A stretch of DNA of 64,000 nt. It comes from an uncultured Flavobacteriales bacterium (GTDB lineage Bacteria > Bacteroidota > Bacteroidia > CAIKAF01). Of the stretch, positions 25,557 through 34,558 are shown one piece after another. The position numbers were made by a program, and so were the translations under genes. The notes below the pieces were generated by a model, which was not told the DNA's origin, did no database searches, and was given only the letters and a program-made list of their open reading frames with translations. The stretch spans positions 62,001-126,000 of the forward strand of contig CAIKAF010000019.1 of the NCBI GenBank assembly GCA_903825395.1. The letters are read 5' to 3'. Numbering within the stretch: position 1 is the stretch's first letter; each line of letters opens with the position of its first letter.

Positions 25557-27323
25557 ATGAATATTGGAATTTGGGATTGGGTCATCATTTTAGCCTATTT
25601 CTGCTTGACTTTAGGAATTGGTTTGTGGGCATCCAGAGGATCCTCGAGCAATTCTCAAAGTTTTTTCTTGGCCGGAGGGAAGATGCCTTGGTGGCTGTTG
25701 GGCGTTAGTATGGTGGCAACCACATTTTCAACCGATACTCCGAACCTAGTTGCAGGATTGGTTCGTGAACATGGTGTGGCTGGAAATTGGGTTTGGTGGT
25801 CTTTCCTTTTGACAGGAATGCTGACGGTATTTTTTTACGCCAAGTTGTGGAAGCGTTCTGGAGTGATGACAGATATCTCCTTTTATGAATTGAGGTATGG
25901 AGGAAAGGCTGCGGCATTTTTAAGAGGTTTCAGAGCGATATATTTGGGGTTGATTTTCAATGTTTTGGTTATGGGGGCCGTTTCTTTAGCCGCAGTGAAA
26001 TTAGGGTCAATTTTATTGGGATGGCCAGGTTGGATGACTCTTTTAATCGCCGGAGGCATAACCCTTGTTTACTCCTCCATAGGCGGGTTAAAGGCAGTAA
26101 TTTGGACTGATTTTATGCAGTTTATGTTGGCCATTATTGGCTCCATCGCAGCATGCATTTACCTGATGAATTTAGATTCAATTGGGGGTATGACTGCCAT
26201 GATTCAGAATCCAATAGTTCAAACCAAAATGAATCTGTTGCCTGATTTTTCAAATGTAAATTCATGGGTTCCTTTGTTATTTATTCCTCTTGCTGTTCAA
26301 TGGTGGAGTAGTTATTATCCCGGGGCTGAACCTGGCGGCGGTGGCTATATTGTTCAACGAATGCTCAGCGCAAAAAATGAACAGCATGCCCTGGGGGCAA
26401 CCTTGTTGTTCAATATTGCTCATTACGCATTACGCCCTTGGCCGTGGATATTGGTGGCTTTTGCTTCTCTAGTAGTTTTTCCAGATTTGCCCTCTTTGCA
26501 ACGCGCATTTCCACATTTGGCAAGCCATCAAATTGGTCACGATATGGCCTATCCCGCCATGCTAAGTCTTTTGCCTACAGGGTTATTGGGTTTGGTTGCA
26601 GCATCTTTGTTGGCTGCATATATGAGTACCATGTCTACTCAATTAAATTTGGGCGCGAGTTATTTGGTGAATGATGTTTGGTTGCGCTTTATCAACCCGA
26701 ATTCTAGTGAGGGGCAGCAAATATCGGTTGGACGTTGGGTTACCTTTATTTCGTTGTTATTGGGTTCTGCATTAGGACTTTATCTGAAAAATGCAGGGCA
26801 GGCCTTCGAATTGCTATTGTTGTTGGGATCGGGTACAGGGGGAATTTTTCTACTTCGTTGGTTTTGGTGGAGAATTAGTGCTTTGACCGAACTTGTTGCC
26901 ATGTTCAGCTCACTCATTATTGCTGTTTATTTCACGTTTATCCATGATGGTTTGGGGATTTTTGAATTGGAATCATATGAAAAACTAATTGTAGGAACCC
27001 TTTTAACAACATTAATTTGGTTGCTAAGCTGTTTTATTTTGCCCCCGGAAAGCGAATCGGTGTTGGGTGCTTTTGTTCAAAAGGTGAGGCCTGGTGGTCC
27101 AGGCTGGAAGCGCTATGCGCAAGATGAACGCGAAGACAGGAATCCATTCATTTGGCAGTTCTTAGCCGTTATTTTCGCAGTAATGGCTGTATATGGGATG
27201 CTTTTAAGCACAGGAAATCTAGTGTATGGCAATTGGGGAATTGGGTTGGTTTTAGTTGGGGTGGCTGCCTTTGCATCTTGGGGATGTTTTTATTCTTTAA
27301 AAAGCATTAAAGGCTGGGATTAA
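25557..27323 (+). CDS. Sodium:solute symporter (SSS family)
   Basis: 588-residue inner-membrane protein with about 13-14 hydrophobic segments. N-terminal features (FFLAGGKMPWWLLGVSMVATTFS) place it in the SSF/SLC5 group, where the TTFSTDTP stretch contributes to the sodium site. GGLKAVIWTDFMQ is the family signature in the middle. The substrate cannot be inferred; relatives carry sugars, sialic acid or amino acids. No metabolic gene next to it gives a hint. Confidence 0.88.
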   Translation: MNIGIWDWVIILAYFCLTLGIGLWASRGSSSNSQSFFLAGGKMPWWLLGVSMVATTFSTDTPNLVAGLVREHGVAGNWVWWSFLLTGMLTVFFYAKLWKRSGVMTDISFYELRYGGKAAAFLRGFRAIYLGLIFNVLVMGAVSLAAVKLGSILLGWPGWMTLLIAGGITLVYSSIGGLKAVIWTDFMQFMLAIIGSIAACIYLMNLDSIGGMTAMIQNPIVQTKMNLLPDFSNVNSWVPLLFIPLAVQWWSSYYPGAEPGGGGYIVQRMLSAKNEQHALGATLLFNIAHYALRPWPWILVAFASLVVFPDLPSLQRAFPHLASHQIGHDMAYPAMLSLLPTGLLGLVAASLLAAYMSTMSTQLNLGASYLVNDVWLRFINPNSSEGQQISVGRWVTFISLLLGSALGLYLKNAGQAFELLLLLGSGTGGIFLLRWFWWRISALTELVAMFSSLIIAVYFTFIHDGLGIFELESYEKLIVGTLLTTLIWLLSCFILPPESESVLGAFVQKVRPGGPGWKRYAQDEREDRNPFIWQFLAVIFAVMAVYGMLLSTGNLVYGNWGIGLVLVGVAAFASWGCFYSLKSIKGWD

Positions 27324-27337
27324 TACTTGCCTTTACC

Positions 27338-27345
27338 TACCTTCG
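27338..27345 (+). promoter_or_regulatory. Possible promoter (-7 box TACCTTCG) of terC
   Basis: TAnnTTCG variant 17 bp before the ATG at 27363, located in the short gap after the symporter gene. Confidence 0.45.
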
Positions 27346-27362
27346 CAGCAAGCATCTTTTTT

Positions 27363-28130
27363 ATGGATTTTTCCGTTTTTTCGGACTCTGCAGCCTGGGT
27401 TTCATTATTAACTCTGACCTTTCTTGAGGTCGTTCTGGGGATTGATAATATCATTTTTATATCTATTATTAGCAATCGGCTGCCTTCAGACCAGCAAAAG
27501 CGTGTTCGTAATTATGGCTTGCTTTTGGCCATGGTGTTTCGTCTAATTTTATTGTTATCCATCTCATGGATTTTAGGGTTTACTGAACCGATTTTTCAAA
27601 TTCCCCCAATTACATGGGTGGAATCATTGAAAGATGGGTTAGCCATTTCCATTAAGGATTTGATTTTAATGGCAGGGGGACTTTTCCTTATTGCGAAAAG
27701 TACCACAGAAATTTTTCATAAAATGGAGGGTAAAGAAGAGGCTCAAAAAACATTGAATGCGGGAAAGGGTTTGGCCATCATCTTGGCCCAGATTGTCCTA
27801 ATTGATCTTGTTTTTTCCTTTGATAGCATACTTACAGCGGTTGGTCTGACCCCCTGGGTGGAAGTAATGATGGTTGCTGTGGTCATTTCAATTTTAGTCA
27901 TGATGCTGTTTGCGGGAGTAATAAGTCGTTTTGTTAACAATAATCCATCTCTTCAGCTGTTGGCCCTTAGCTTTTTAATTCTAATTGGGTTTTTATTGAT
28001 TTTGGAAGGCGTGCATTTGGAAGTACCTAAAGGATATTTGTATTTCGGTGTTTTGTATGCCCTTTTCATCGAGTTGCTAAATATGCGTAGGCGCCGCCGG
28101 GCCTTAAAAATGGAAAAAAAGCAGGGTTAA
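27363..28130 (+). CDS. TerC-family membrane protein
   Basis: 255 residues from ATG 27363; an upstream TTG at 27327 would add an unlikely leader covering the promoter. It contains about seven membrane segments. The family motifs are LEVVLGIDNIIFISII near the N-terminus and LIDLVFSFDSILTAVG in the second half, each with the Asp/Asn residues thought to handle metal ions. TerC proteins are linked to manganese export during metalation of exported proteins and to tellurite resistance. The basic tail RRRRRALKMEKK is cytoplasmic. Confidence 0.92.
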   Translation: MDFSVFSDSAAWVSLLTLTFLEVVLGIDNIIFISIISNRLPSDQQKRVRNYGLLLAMVFRLILLLSISWILGFTEPIFQIPPITWVESLKDGLAISIKDLILMAGGLFLIAKSTTEIFHKMEGKEEAQKTLNAGKGLAIILAQIVLIDLVFSFDSILTAVGLTPWVEVMMVAVVISILVMMLFAGVISRFVNNNPSLQLLALSFLILIGFLLILEGVHLEVPKGYLYFGVLYALFIELLNMRRRRRALKMEKKQG

Positions 28131-28290
28131 ATCATGTATGAAATGGTGCTCTTCGATTTTGTTGAGCTGTTGATACTGTTTATAATCTTGAGTTTAACAC
28201 GGCCTTGTTTTGGTATTTTATCCCTCTTGTAGATTTCATTTTGCCCTCTTTTTACTATGGCAATTCTAAACTTCTATCAGATTTGCTTTG

Positions 28291-28298
28291 TATTTTCG
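28291..28298 (+). promoter_or_regulatory. Promoter (-7 box TATTTTCG) 4 bp from an ATG
   Basis: TAnnTTCG variant ending exactly 4 bp before the ATG at 28303, which predicts a leaderless transcript. The upstream 28131-28290 region shows no gene. Confidence 0.5.
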
Positions 28299-28302
28299 TC
28301 CC

Positions 28303-29151
28303 ATGAATCTATGGATAGCTGATGCCGGTGGCACAAAAACAAGTTGGTTGAGTTCAGAAGGGCTACTAATAGAAGGTTCAGGAATCAATCCAAATACCAT
28401 GTCGGAGAATGAAATCATAGATTCCATTCCACAGGTGGTTCTTGAATCGAATTTGACCGAACTTCATTTTTATGGGGCGGGATGCAGTTCAGAATCTTCT
28501 GTCCAAAAAGTAAATCATGCCTTTCACAAGGTATTGCCATTGGCAAAAAGGATCGAAATCAACCATGATATTTTGGGGGCGTGCCGAGCGTTGTGTGGGA
28601 GCCAACCAGGTATTGCGGGAATTTTGGGCACGGGTTCGAATAGCGCCCTATTTGATGGACAAAATATTCTAAAAACAGTAGCAAGTCCAGGGTTTTTATT
28701 TGCAGATGAGGGCGGAGGAACCTGGCTGGGAAAGAGATTGTTGCTGGCCTATTTTCGTTCAGATTTCTCTCCTGCTCTTCAGCGGGAATGGGCATTAACG
28801 TATCCTGAATGGGATACTGAACGATTGATTCGATTTGCCTATGGACCAGAACTTAAAGGAGCTTGGTTGGCTTCGTTTGTTCCATTTATGCATCGACATA
28901 TGGATTCCTTTCCTGAAATGAAATCATGGGTTATAGAGGGATTTTCCTTGTTCATTGACCAACATTTGATGCGCTATACAGAAGCGAAACAGCTGCCCAT
29001 CCATTTCACAGGTTCTGTTGCCTATTTTTTTCAAGCTCAGTTGAGTGAAGCACTTAAATTAAAAGGGATGAAACTTGGCCGAATTGTACGTCGTCCAATT
29101 GAAGGGCTTGCCGCATTTCACGGGATTAATTTGAAAAGCACCCATGCCTGA
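28303..29151 (+). CDS. BadF/BadG-type ATPase or N-acetylglucosamine kinase-like protein
   Basis: 282 residues from ATG 28303 (the frame opens earlier at 28288, inside the promoter). It has an ASKHA actin-like fold. The phosphate-1 motif is IADAGGTKT (residues 5-13), GILGTGSNS is phosphate-2, and ADEGGGTWLGKRLL is the conserved central segment of BadF-type GlcNAc kinases of Bacteroidota. It probably phosphorylates an amino sugar released during cell-wall turnover. It overlaps the ppx-like gene by 8 bp. Confidence 0.85.
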   Translation: MNLWIADAGGTKTSWLSSEGLLIEGSGINPNTMSENEIIDSIPQVVLESNLTELHFYGAGCSSESSVQKVNHAFHKVLPLAKRIEINHDILGACRALCGSQPGIAGILGTGSNSALFDGQNILKTVASPGFLFADEGGGTWLGKRLLLAYFRSDFSPALQREWALTYPEWDTERLIRFAYGPELKGAWLASFVPFMHRHMDSFPEMKSWVIEGFSLFIDQHLMRYTEAKQLPIHFTGSVAYFFQAQLSEALKLKGMKLGRIVRRPIEGLAAFHGINLKSTHA

Positions 29152-30073
29152 GTTAACCTTAACATTTGCAGCAATTGATATTGGGTCTAATGCGGTTCGA
29201 TTGTTGTTCAACCATGTTTATCTGAATCCTCAGAATCAGCCTGTTTTTAAAAAGGTGGCATTGACCCGCGTGCCTGTGAGGTTGGGCGCCGATGTGTTTG
29301 GAGAGGGTTTCATAAGTCAAAGAAATAAAGAACGGCTATTGCATACCATGAAGGCGTTTAAGAGTTTGATGCTTGTACACGGGGTGAATGACTGGATGGG
29401 ATGTGCAACTTCTGCCATGAGGGAGGCGGCAAATGGGCAAGAGATTATCCAAAAAATAGAACAGGAATCCGGTTTGAAAATCGATTTAATTGATGGAAGT
29501 ACAGAAGCCGATTTGATTTTTAAAAATGACGTCGCCGGTCAACTAATCCCCGGGAAACCTTACCTATACATAGATATTGGTGGTGGAAGTACGGAATTGA
29601 CTTTGTTTTTTGAGGGAGAAAAGAGATTCGCTCACTCGTTTCCGATAGGAACAGTTCGAGCTCTAAGCGGTAAGGTAAGTTCAGAAACCTGGTTGGAGCT
29701 AAAAGATACTTGCTTGAACTTAAAAGGGACTTTTCCTGAGTTAAGTGGGATTGGATCTGGTGGCAATGTGGTTAAGCTCTTCGCATTGGCCGACATCCCA
29801 GCTGGTAGACCTTTGTCCGCGGAAAAAACTAAAACCATCCTAAAGCATCTCCAATCTTTGTCGTATGAAGACCGCATACGGCATTTGAATCTAAATCCTG
29901 ACCGCGCGGATGTTATTGTTCCGGCAACGGAAATTCTCTTATTTATTTGTCGGCATGCAGGAATCCGTAGGCTGTGGGTTCCACAGGTGGGTTTGTCGGA
30001 TGGAATTGTTCATCATTTGTACGAACGATGGCTTCAATCTAGCCCTTATCACGGTCCTTTAAACATCGTTTGA
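29144..30073 (+). CDS. Ppx/GppA-family exopolyphosphatase
   Basis: 309 residues with an actin-like fold. AAIDIGSNAVRLLF at residues 10-23 is the N-terminal phosphate loop, ATSAMREAANG follows, and YIDIGGGSTELTLF is the second phosphate loop. The length matches the short, catalytic-domain-only forms without the HD extension. The enzyme cuts polyphosphate or the pentaphosphate side chain of pppGpp. The start codon lies within the end of the kinase gene. kdsB begins 11 bp after its stop, so the three probably form one operon. Confidence 0.9.
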   Translation: MPELTLTFAAIDIGSNAVRLLFNHVYLNPQNQPVFKKVALTRVPVRLGADVFGEGFISQRNKERLLHTMKAFKSLMLVHGVNDWMGCATSAMREAANGQEIIQKIEQESGLKIDLIDGSTEADLIFKNDVAGQLIPGKPYLYIDIGGGSTELTLFFEGEKRFAHSFPIGTVRALSGKVSSETWLELKDTCLNLKGTFPELSGIGSGGNVVKLFALADIPAGRPLSAEKTKTILKHLQSLSYEDRIRHLNLNPDRADVIVPATEILLFICRHAGIRRLWVPQVGLSDGIVHHLYERWLQSSPYHGPLNIV

Positions 30074-30084
30074 TGAATTAAATC

Positions 30085-30858
30085 ATGAATTCAGCCTTTC
30101 TTATAGTCATTCCAGCTCGATTGAATTCCAGTCGGCTGCCTCGAAAGATGCTGGCAGACATTGAAGGTAAGCCCATGGTGCAATGGGTATATGAAGCCTG
30201 CAAAAAGGCCGGATCTGAGTTTCGTGTAGAAATCGGGGTGGATAGCCTAGAACTACTTGAGGTCTGTAGGTCATTCGGTGCCGATGTAATAATGACCTCT
30301 ATCCATCATGAATCAGGTAGTGCTCGATGCCTGGAGATTTGGAACCATTTACAGGCTCAAGGGCATCGATTTGCGGGACTGATTAATGTACAAGGAGATG
30401 AGCCATTTTTGGAGCCTACATTGCTTCAAGAGATGGGTGCTGCACTGTTAAGGTCAGAACACACCATCGTTACAGCTGCCAGCCCAATTTCAACACCACA
30501 AGAATTAACGGATCCCAATTGTGTGAAGGTCGGATTTAATAAAAATACCCATTTGGCTACGTATTTTAGTCGAGAAGTTTTATTTGAGTCTGCCCCCAAC
30601 AAAATTCAAGAGGAAGATATTAATGGTTTGTTTTATAAGCATTTAGGGATATATGGTTTCCCTTCTTCTATGCCAATAGAGTCAATTCTAGGCGCAACAA
30701 CCCCCAATTCTAAGCAACAACGCCTTGAACAATTGGCTTGGATGGATGCTGGAATTCCCATTGAGGTAATTCCTGTTTCTACCTCATTTGGCGGCGTTGA
30801 TTCTGCAGAAGATTTGCTACGTGCGCGTGCCTATGCGGCCCTACAGGGAAAGGTTTAA
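30085..30858 (+). CDS. kdsB: 3-deoxy-manno-octulosonate cytidylyltransferase
   Basis: 257-residue cytoplasmic enzyme that activates KDO as CMP-KDO for the inner core of lipopolysaccharide. The N-terminal VIPARLNSSRLPRKMLADI is the nucleotide-binding signature. NVQGDEPFLEP holds the metal-binding Asp, and LEQLAWMDAGIPIEV is the C-terminal family signature. It shows that the organism makes KDO-type LPS, consistent with the GT9 gene at 21333. It ends 100 bp before the convergent GT39 gene. Confidence 0.96.
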   Translation: MNSAFLIVIPARLNSSRLPRKMLADIEGKPMVQWVYEACKKAGSEFRVEIGVDSLELLEVCRSFGADVIMTSIHHESGSARCLEIWNHLQAQGHRFAGLINVQGDEPFLEPTLLQEMGAALLRSEHTIVTAASPISTPQELTDPNCVKVGFNKNTHLATYFSREVLFESAPNKIQEEDINGLFYKHLGIYGFPSSMPIESILGATTPNSKQQRLEQLAWMDAGIPIEVIPVSTSFGGVDSAEDLLRARAYAALQGKV

Positions 30859-30957
30859 GTGGATTGTATTCCCTTTGATTTGTTGTGGTGTTTTTGCTAA
30901 AGGTTCCGTCACCCCCGTTTGTACCATTCTATTTCTGTTGATTAAAACAAAAGGCCC

Positions 30958-32772
30958 TCATTTCCAATCTGTTTTTTTAAATGGGGCGTCCATGATTCTG
31001 TTTCCTAGCCAGCATTCAACGTTAACCTCGAGGAAATCAATTTTAGCTGAGTCTTTTGCCCAAGCATAACTTTGCAATTTCCCGAATCCAGAGCGTCTTT
31101 CTATGTCATGCATAGGAATGGCAGACGCGTACCATAGCGTGTCTCCACGTTGACGTATTGGCAGTACACTTCTCCACAATATGTGTTCCTTTCCGTTTCG
31201 TATTTCAGTCACCCAGCGCGGTGGATTTCCATCTTTGAGAAGCATTTTTACTTCTTGGTACAACCAATCTGATTCATGTTGGATGGTGCTATCGAGATTC
31301 ATTTCAACCTTTCCGAAGAAAACACCATTTTTGTTGCCTTTGAAACGCCAATTGGTTTTTAAATGTGGGCTTAAATGGGATTGTTGACCGATTTCAGATC
31401 GGTTAAAATCCCAAATCATGCCTCCTGTAAAATCTATTCGTCTTCGGATTATTGGAAATTGGAATTTTATGGCCGCCCAAACATCGGGATTGGTTTCCCG
31501 TACCTGACCTAAAATAACGCGATGTAGTCCTGATACTGAATCAAAATTTGGTAATTGTTCCGGATTTTCAAGTTCGGGTGCCAAGGCCAATCTTCCTTTC
31601 ATCTTTTCCTTTACATACCAAGTCCATCTTTCTGGCGCGATATCGCATAGGAAATAGGCTGCTGCATTGTCGTTGTGTTTCATCCAAATTGGAATTCCTT
31701 TAAAGGGCTCTTTGCTTTGCATGTAGGGATGCCTGCGGACTATAAATAAAGTTCCGGGTACCAAAATCAAGAAACATCCAAAGATGAGGTTGGCCCAGCG
31801 GCCGGGTAGTCTTTCTATCCCTGAACTCAAAAACAAAAGAAAAAAGGGTATGCTGAAGTGCATGGTGGAAAATTGCAGCACTGGATTCCGGAAGACAGAA
31901 TATAAAAATGCAGTTGCTGCAGGAAGAATAAACCAAAGCAATCCAATAAACCATGCATTCCGGCGTATGGCTAGAACAAACAGGAATCCCGCCAACAGAT
32001 ATAAGGGAATGAAATAATGGAACAGGTAAGCAAAAAAGTCAAGAAAAAAATCAGGTTTGGGAGCCCCCAACCAGCCCTGTTCGCCCCCTACGCCACCCAA
32101 TTTAAACTGGTCAATCCAAAGGGGCAATGCCGGCAAAAAAAGCAAAAAACCCAGTAGGGCGGCACCCACCCACTCCCGTCGTAGTGATGGTCTTAATTTG
32201 AGAATGCCGGTTAGCCAAATAATCCCAGCGCTTAATGCTGCCAGATGGTGGATGTACACGGCCAAAGCCAGTAAAATACCATGTAAAAGGAATCTTTTCT
32301 TTGAAATTTTTATTGCATTTTGACTTGTCACATAAATTAGACTTAGGCCCAAAATAACCGTGGTGCCAGGGGCATACATGCGAGCCAATTGCCCATAAAA
32401 AACCGGAAATTGAAGGGCGGACATACAAAGGGCTGCCAAGTAAGCTGATTTTTTAAGGTTTAATCTTCGCCCAAGCAGCCAGGTTAGGTACACATTCAAT
32501 ACACTTAAGCCTATAAAGGGAAGTTTGATCCACCAAGCTTGGTCAATAAAAACTCGATTCCAGAAAAATAAAAACACCTGAATTCCAGGGGGATGTACAT
32601 CGGTTTTAAGTCCACCTTCTACAAATTCCTGCCAACTTGCATAATGGGTTCGTAGCAATGCACTGAGGTCATCACCAACAAGTACCATGCCCCCGGGAAC
32701 ATAAATACGGAGGGCTAGGCCCATCAGCAAGAGGCCCATTAAGGCTCCATATTTTCCGAACCACGTGCGCAT
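30958..32772 (-). CDS. GT39-like membrane glycosyltransferase (second)
   Basis: 604 residues. There are about ten membrane segments in residues 10-370 and a soluble C-terminal third. The first periplasmic loop has the acidic pair D34-D35 (LVGDDLSALL), and a conserved TDVHPPG motif occurs near residue 60, both typical of GT-C dolichyl- or undecaprenyl-phosphate sugar transferases. It is related in plan to the protein at 5910 but not an obvious recent duplicate. Acceptor unknown. The ATG is 4 bp from a TAGCTTTG box, so the mRNA may be leaderless. Confidence 0.8.
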   Translation of the reverse strand: MRTWFGKYGALMGLLLMGLALRIYVPGGMVLVGDDLSALLRTHYASWQEFVEGGLKTDVHPPGIQVFLFFWNRVFIDQAWWIKLPFIGLSVLNVYLTWLLGRRLNLKKSAYLAALCMSALQFPVFYGQLARMYAPGTTVILGLSLIYVTSQNAIKISKKRFLLHGILLALAVYIHHLAALSAGIIWLTGILKLRPSLRREWVGAALLGFLLFLPALPLWIDQFKLGGVGGEQGWLGAPKPDFFLDFFAYLFHYFIPLYLLAGFLFVLAIRRNAWFIGLLWFILPAATAFLYSVFRNPVLQFSTMHFSIPFFLLFLSSGIERLPGRWANLIFGCFLILVPGTLFIVRRHPYMQSKEPFKGIPIWMKHNDNAAAYFLCDIAPERWTWYVKEKMKGRLALAPELENPEQLPNFDSVSGLHRVILGQVRETNPDVWAAIKFQFPIIRRRIDFTGGMIWDFNRSEIGQQSHLSPHLKTNWRFKGNKNGVFFGKVEMNLDSTIQHESDWLYQEVKMLLKDGNPPRWVTEIRNGKEHILWRSVLPIRQRGDTLWYASAIPMHDIERRSGFGKLQSYAWAKDSAKIDFLEVNVECWLGNRIMDAPFKKTDWK

Positions 32773-32776
32773 GGTT

Positions 32777-32784
32777 CAAAGCTA
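32777..32784 (-). promoter_or_regulatory. Promoter (-7 box TAGCTTTG) 4 bp from an ATG
   Basis: Exact TAnnTTTG on the minus strand, separated from the ATG at 32772 by only GGTT (reverse-strand AACC). Confidence 0.65.
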
Positions 32785-32892
32785 CTTTATTTGGCTCAAC
32801 TCAAAAGTGGTTTTTTTACCGTTTTCCTTAAAAATAAACCCCTTCATTTTCGTTTTACGGGCAATGAGCCCGTACATCGCCCGTCAATTTCG

Positions 32893-32900
32893 TACCTTCG
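32893..32900 (+). promoter_or_regulatory. hbd promoter (-7 box TACCTTCG)
   Basis: TAnnTTCG variant, 18 bp before the ATG at 32919. Confidence 0.55.
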
Positions 32901-32918
32901 GAATCTAATTTTAAAAAG

Positions 32919-33824
32919 ATGCTAAACAACGTTTCAGTTATTGGTGCCGGTACAATGGGCAATGGTATTGCTCATGTTTTTGCGATGCACGGCCACAAAG
33001 TTACTTTGGTTGATGTTTCAGAGCAGGCTTTGGAAAAGGCCTTGGCAACCATAGAAAAAAACTTAGAGCGGATGCTGACAAAGGGCAGTATCACAGAAGC
33101 CGATAAGGCTGCGACACTTTCGAATATTCAAATTAGTACTTCATTGGCAACAGGAGTGGGCTCTGCTGATTTGGTGGTTGAAGCGGCCACTGAGCGGGTT
33201 GAATTAAAGTTGGAAATTTTTAAAACTTTAGATCAACATTCTCCAGGCCATGCCATTTTGGCCTCTAATACCTCTTCTATTTCCATCACGCGTATAGCCT
33301 CAGTTACAAATCGTCCCAATCGGGTCATTGGTATGCACTTCATGAATCCGGTGCCTGTTATGAAACTGGTTGAAATTATCAATGGCTATAGTACCGATTC
33401 AAGGGTGACCGATCAGATTGTGCAATTGAGCCAAGCGTTAAACAAGGTGCCTGTGGTGGTTAATGACTATCCCGGTTTTGTAGCGAATCGCATTTTAATG
33501 CCCATGATAAATGAAGCCATTGAAACCTTTTTTGAGGGTGAAGCCGGAGTCGAAGAAATTGATACGGTGATGAAGTTGGGTATGGCTCATCCGATGGGTC
33601 CCTTGCAACTTGCTGATTTTATTGGTCTTGATGTTTGTTTGAGTATTTTAAACGTACTTCACGAGGGTTTTGGTCGTCCCAAATATGCTCCATGTCCATT
33701 GTTGGTCAATATGGTTCAAGCCGGCAAGTTGGGCGTTAAATCTGGTGAGGGCTTTTATGTGTATACGCCAGGAAGCAAGGAGTTGGTGGTTTCGCCGCGG
33801 TTGGTTCTCGGTAGAGGCGTATGA
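32919..33824 (+). CDS. hbd: 3-hydroxybutyryl-CoA dehydrogenase
   Basis: 301-residue NAD-dependent enzyme of the 3-hydroxyacyl-CoA dehydrogenase family. The Rossmann motif is VIGAGTMGNGIA (residues 6-17). The catalytic region has SNTSSISIT and GMHFMNPVPVMKLVEI with the catalytic His. The second domain has GFVANRILMPMINEA and MAHPMGPLQLADFIGLD. It acts in fatty acid, butyrate or aromatic breakdown. The last residues (LGRGV) and stop codon are supplied by the left arm of a REP-like hairpin, so the natural C-terminus may have been replaced. Confidence 0.95.
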   Translation: MLNNVSVIGAGTMGNGIAHVFAMHGHKVTLVDVSEQALEKALATIEKNLERMLTKGSITEADKAATLSNIQISTSLATGVGSADLVVEAATERVELKLEIFKTLDQHSPGHAILASNTSSISITRIASVTNRPNRVIGMHFMNPVPVMKLVEIINGYSTDSRVTDQIVQLSQALNKVPVVVNDYPGFVANRILMPMINEAIETFFEGEAGVEEIDTVMKLGMAHPMGPLQLADFIGLDVCLSILNVLHEGFGRPKYAPCPLLVNMVQAGKLGVKSGEGFYVYTPGSKELVVSPRLVLGRGV

Positions 33825-33900
33825 TTATACGCCTCTACAACGGTGGGCATGGAGGCATGGAGGCATGGAGGCATGGAGGCGTATTGTTATACGCCTCTAC
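33811..33900. repeat. Two REP-like hairpins joined by tandem 8-bp repeats
   Basis: Hairpin 1 (33811-33838) is a perfect 12-bp stem, GTAGAGGCGTAT with ATACGCCTCTAC, loop GATT. Hairpin 2 (33876-33897) has a 9-bp stem, GAGGCGTAT with ATACGCCTC, loop TGTT. Between them CATGGAGG is repeated four times (33848-33879), and its last copy merges into the left arm of hairpin 2. The unit fills the whole space between hbd and smpB. Confidence 0.85.
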
Positions 33901-33904
33901 GGGG

Positions 33905-34354
33905 TTAATCGCCGCGGCGTTCGATGTCGCGTTGGATGTCTTTTTCTTTGAGGCTTTGGCGTTTGTCGTAGAGTTTTTTGCCTTTGGCCAGGCCGATGTG
34001 CAATTTGGCTAAGCCCTTTTCATTTAGGAACAGCTTTAAGGGAACGATGGTGAGGCCTTTTTCTTTGACTTTGTGCTCCCATTTGTCGATTTCTTTGCGG
34101 TTCAATAGGAGTTTTCGTTGTCGTCGGGGGCTGTGGTTGGCGTAGGTTCCAAGGCTATATTCGGGTATGAACAAATTGCGGACGAAGGCTTCTCCTTCTG
34201 AAATCGCACAAAAGGCTTCATTCAAACTTCCTTTTCCCTCCCGTAGTGATTTGATTTCAGTGCCGGTGAGTACCATGCCTGCCACCAATTCCTCCAGAAT
34301 TTCGTATTCAAAATACGCCCGTTTATTTCTAATGTTCACCGAATTCATTCCCAT
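33905..34354 (-). CDS. smpB: SsrA-binding protein
   Basis: 149 residues from ATG 34354; the frame opens at a TTG at 34369 that overlaps the promoter box. SmpB binds tmRNA and brings it to stalled ribosomes. Conserved parts are [51 protein letters not shown] and the basic C-terminal tail needed to enter the empty mRNA channel. No tmRNA gene is present in the window. Confidence 0.96.
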   Translation of the reverse strand: MGMNSVNIRNKRAYFEYEILEELVAGMVLTGTEIKSLREGKGSLNEAFCAISEGEAFVRNLFIPEYSLGTYANHSPRRQRKLLLNRKEIDKWEHKVKEKGLTIVPLKLFLNEKGLAKLHIGLAKGKKLYDKRQSLKEKDIQRDIERRGD

Positions 34355-34358
34355 ACCA

Positions 34359-34366
34359 CAAAAATA
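34359..34366 (-). promoter_or_regulatory. smpB promoter (-7 box TATTTTTG) 4 bp from an ATG
   Basis: Exact TAnnTTTG on the minus strand, ending 4 bp before the ATG at 34354. A leaderless mRNA is predicted. Confidence 0.65.
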
Positions 34367-34405
34367 CAACTAATTCATGCATGCTGCTTTAGGTTGATGC
34401 CGCCC

Positions 34406-34548
34406 GCGGGCGGGATTGAACAAGGTTGCCCGCAAAGCCGAAAGGGTATGGGCCCGCGAGCGGCGCAGGCGACTTTAGGAGCCCGCGTAACGCCGCTGGG
34501 ACCAACCCTTTTGGCTGCGGACTACCTGTGAAAGCCCGGTACCCGCCC
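34406..34548 (-). repeat. Structured intergenic element, copy C
   Basis: 143 bp on the minus strand, 10 bp beyond the stop of the sugar-transferase gene. The terminal stem is GGGCGGG/CCCGCCC. P2 is GGTAG/CAACC with one mismatch. The variable stem starts AGCCAAAAGGG and ends CCCTTTCGGCT. The inner hairpin differs from the other copies by a paired change (CGCGGGC with GCCTGCG), and AGCGGCG/CGCCGCT extends it by 7 bp. Confidence 0.9.
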
Positions 34549-34558
34549 TAAAAACATC

